The notes under the pieces are model-generated. The model worked only from the letters and a program-made list of their open reading frames with translations. It did no database searches and had not been told where the DNA came from. Positions 5,308 to 6,919 of a DNA stretch of 6,919 nt are shown piece by piece. The DNA is from an uncultured Selenomonadales bacterium (lineage in GTDB: Bacteria > Bacillota_C > Negativicutes > Selenomonadales > Selenomonadaceae), in NCBI GenBank assembly GCA_947302675.1, contig CAMYWI010000069.1, positions 1 through 6,919 of the forward strand, written 5' to 3'. Each line of letters begins with the position of its first letter. The stretch's first letter is position 1. The position numbers and the translations under genes were made by a program.

Positions 5308-5970
5308 ATGAAGAAAAAATTTTTCCAACTGATGTTGTTCGCGCTGGTCTTGATGACGGCAAGCACGGTATTTGCCAAAAAGTCCCCCGACGAGATTCGC
5401 GCCAAACTCGACGATATGAGCACTCAAGTTTTGGAGCGCATGTACGAAAAATATCCGTCCTCGAAAAAGGCGGTTGAAGATTCCTACGCTTACTGCACAA
5501 TCAGCGCGTCCGGCGTCAAATGGGGCTTTTATGGCGACGATCACGGGCGCGGCGTTGCCGTCAATAAGCAGACGAATGAAAGAATCTACGTGAAGATGAA
5601 GGAAGTTAGTCTCGGCTTGAATTTTGGCGCGAAGGAATACGATTTGCTTTTCGTTATCGAGAATGAGGAGTCTTGGAAGAGATTTATTTCCGGCAATATC
5701 AAATTTGGCAGTGAGGTTTCGGCGCAGGCGAGCGACGGCGTGAGCGGCGGCTCTTTTGCTGACGCGAAAATTATCGCAAAAGGCGTTTGGGTTTATCAGC
5801 TCGACAAAAAAGGCTTGGCGGTCGAATTATCCTTCAAGGGCGCGAGAATTTCTCCTTTCCGCACACTAAATCCTAAACGTGAGGAAACTCAAGAGGAAGT
5901 CCAGGAGGAAACTCAAGAAGAAGTAGAAATCCAAGAAGAAAGCCAAGAGGAAATTCGAGAGGAAAGTTAA
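5308..5970 (+). CDS. Secreted SYLF (Ysc84-like) lipid-binding domain protein with acidic tail
   Basis: A 220-residue exported protein. Residues 1-23 are a Sec signal peptide (MKKKFFQLML, hydrophobic core, cleavage after STVFA). Residues about 45-185 fit the SYLF/Ysc84 fold: YAYCTISASG, WGFYGDDHGRGVAVN, then EVSLGLNFGAKEYDLLFVI, FISGNIKFGSEVSAQASDG and a closing beta region. SYLF domains bind lipids such as phosphoinositides in eukaryotes; the bacterial periplasmic members have no settled role. The last 30 residues are half glutamate, in seven tetrapeptides of the form (R/Q)EEx. AGGAGG sits 9 bases before the ATG. It overlaps no neighbour but ends one base before the efflux adaptor gene, so the two are surely cotranscribed, suggesting a role at the envelope. 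No convincing promoter lies between the terminator at 5279 and this start. The domain call is from pattern recognition. Confidence 0.75.
   Translation: MKKKFFQLMLFALVLMTASTVFAKKSPDEIRAKLDDMSTQVLERMYEKYPSSKKAVEDSYAYCTISASGVKWGFYGDDHGRGVAVNKQTNERIYVKMKEVSLGLNFGAKEYDLLFVIENEESWKRFISGNIKFGSEVSAQASDGVSGGSFADAKIIAKGVWVYQLDKKGLAVELSFKGARISPFRTLNPKREETQEEVQEETQEEVEIQEESQEEIREES
5878..5967 (+). repeat. Degenerate 12-bp repeats encoding the acidic tail
   Basis: Seven units of the form (C/A-rich)-GAGGAA-x encode REET, QEEV, QEET, QEEV, QEES, QEEI and REES, with two extra residues (EI) between units four and five. The coding strand is almost pure purine here. Copy number could vary in frame. Confidence 0.75.
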
Positions 5971-5971
5971 T

Positions 5972-6919
5972 ATGAGAATATTTCCCGCGTTAATCTGCGC
6001 GGCGGCTTTGTTGATTTTGGGCTGTGGCGGCGAGGATGCTGAGGAAGAATCTTTTGAGGATTTTCCGACCAGAGTTAAGGCGATTAAAGTGTTGACGACC
6101 GATGCGCCGTTGACTTTATCCTACAGCGGGCAAGTCGTCGACCGCGACGAAATGACAGTTCAATCCAAAGTCTCAGGCTCCGTTGTGGAAAAATACGTTA
6201 GAGGCGGGCAAGAAGTTGTCGAAGGGCAAATGTTGTTCAAAATAGACGACCGCCAATATCAATCGGCAGTCCTTCAGGCGCAAGCCAATCTCGCTCAGTC
6301 TCAAACGGCTTTGGCTAAAGAACGGGGCGACCTTCAACGCGACGAGGAACTTTTTGCGGCAAACGCAATCTCGGAGCAGACCCTTACGAATCAACGCATT
6401 GCCGTCAAGTCGCAAGAGGCCGAAGTTGCCGCCAATAAAGCCTTGTTGCAGAAAGCCGAAGACGATTTGGCGGACACGATTGTTTACGCGCCCATGAGCG
6501 GCAGGCTCGGTATTGATGATGTATCTGTTGGAACTCTTTCAACTGCCGGAAATACTCCGCTCGCGACAATCGGCGTGGTTGACCCGGTTTTAGTGCAGTT
6601 TGCAGTTTCCGAACAAGAATACCTGCGACTTTCGCGGCAAGAAGAAGATCCGAACGCGCATTTCAGAATTTCTCTGACGCTCGCAGACGGTTCAAGCTAT
6701 CCTTATTATGGAGAGTTCGCCGAATATGATAGAACGCTCGGAAAAGAGACCGGCACGCTGACGATTCGCACGATTTTTAGAAATCCCAACGCCTTACTTG
6801 TTCCTGGAATGTATACCCGCGTCGAAATTGGCGGGCTGACAATTCCCAATGCAATGCTCGTGCCCGAACGCGCCCTTCAACAACTTTTGGGCGAAACGCT
6901 GGTTATCGTCGCTCAATCC
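5972..6919 (+). CDS. RND efflux periplasmic adaptor lipoprotein (AcrA/MexA-like), 3' end outside window
   Basis: Membrane fusion protein that would link an inner-membrane RND pump to an outer-membrane channel and export drugs or other small molecules. I translated 316 codons, open at the right edge; family members are usually 370-420 residues. A lipoprotein signal ends in the lipobox LILGC (Cys18), followed by an acidic linker. VQSKVSGSVVEKYVRGGQEV with GQMLFKIDDRQYQSAV (near 64-100) is the first half of the lipoyl domain. Residues about 100-165 form the alpha-hairpin coiled coil (QAQANLAQSQTAL, LFAANAISEQTL). YAPMSGRLGIDDVSVGTLS (172-190) closes the lipoyl domain, and the beta-barrel follows (VLVQFAVSEQEYLRL, VPGMYTRVEI). 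The ATG lies one base after the SYLF stop, with GAGAGG 9 bases upstream inside that gene. An RND permease gene is expected next but is not visible. The Cys anchor implies a diderm cell. Confidence 0.9.
   Translation, partial: MRIFPALICAAALLILGCGGEDAEEESFEDFPTRVKAIKVLTTDAPLTLSYSGQVVDRDEMTVQSKVSGSVVEKYVRGGQEVVEGQMLFKIDDRQYQSAVLQAQANLAQSQTALAKERGDLQRDEELFAANAISEQTLTNQRIAVKSQEAEVAANKALLQKAEDDLADTIVYAPMSGRLGIDDVSVGTLSTAGNTPLATIGVVDPVLVQFAVSEQEYLRLSRQEEDPNAHFRISLTLADGSSYPYYGEFAEYDRTLGKETGTLTIRTIFRNPNALLVPGMYTRVEIGGLTIPNAMLVPERALQQLLGETLVIVAQS

Noticed and set aside
1..6919. tRNA, rRNA, CRISPR array or riboswitch.
   Set aside because: No cloverleaf, rRNA-like segment, regularly spaced repeats or known riboswitch core was seen on either strand by eye.

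Overview
The window looks like a chromosomal segment of a diderm (outer-membrane-bearing) Firmicute, most likely of the class Negativicutes (Selenomonas-like). This is inferred from the mix of strong GGAGG ribosome sites, a DacF-type carboxypeptidase and a LytS-type kinase with an AcrA-type lipoprotein adaptor that belongs to an envelope with two membranes. I could not run any search, so the lineage is an inference.

Layout, left to right. (1) 1-1225, minus strand: most of a D-alanyl-D-alanine carboxypeptidase gene (PBP5/DacF family), open at the left edge. It has a TTG start, a good ribosome site and a perfect consensus TTGACA-17-TATAAT promoter. (2) 1292-1782: a graveyard of broken genes. 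It holds the last 47 codons of a type I restriction specificity subunit (minus strand, still followed by its terminator), then a degenerate plus-strand frame whose first codons resemble an XRE-type regulator. (3) 1795-2815: a complete PD-(D/E)XK nuclease/transposase-like gene of the Rpn kind, with its own extended -10 promoter and a tandem 12-bp repeat. An orphan ribosome site follows its stop codon. (4) 2837-4704, minus strand: a translationally coupled two-component system, a seven-TM LytS-type histidine kinase and an unusual response regulator with the XRE DNA-binding domain in front of the receiver domain. (5) 4705-4924: a divergent regulatory region with 9-bp direct repeats, a 7-bp inverted repeat and a promoter reading right. 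(6) 4925-5224: a small gene with a textbook double-glycine leader (bacteriocin or signal-peptide type), closed by a hairpin with a GCAA loop. (7) 5308-6919: a secreted SYLF-domain protein with a glutamate-rich tail, then one base later an RND efflux adaptor lipoprotein, open at the right edge.

The most interesting reading is that parts 4-6 form one regulatory unit: a membrane kinase and DNA-binding regulator transcribed away from a double-glycine peptide gene, with repeats between them placed like the operators of peptide-regulated bacteriocin loci. Whether the peptide is the kinase's ligand, the regulator's target or merely a neighbour cannot be decided from the sequence. The exporter that would process the leader is not in the window. 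The SYLF-efflux pair directly downstream has no clear promoter of its own and may depend partly on readthrough.
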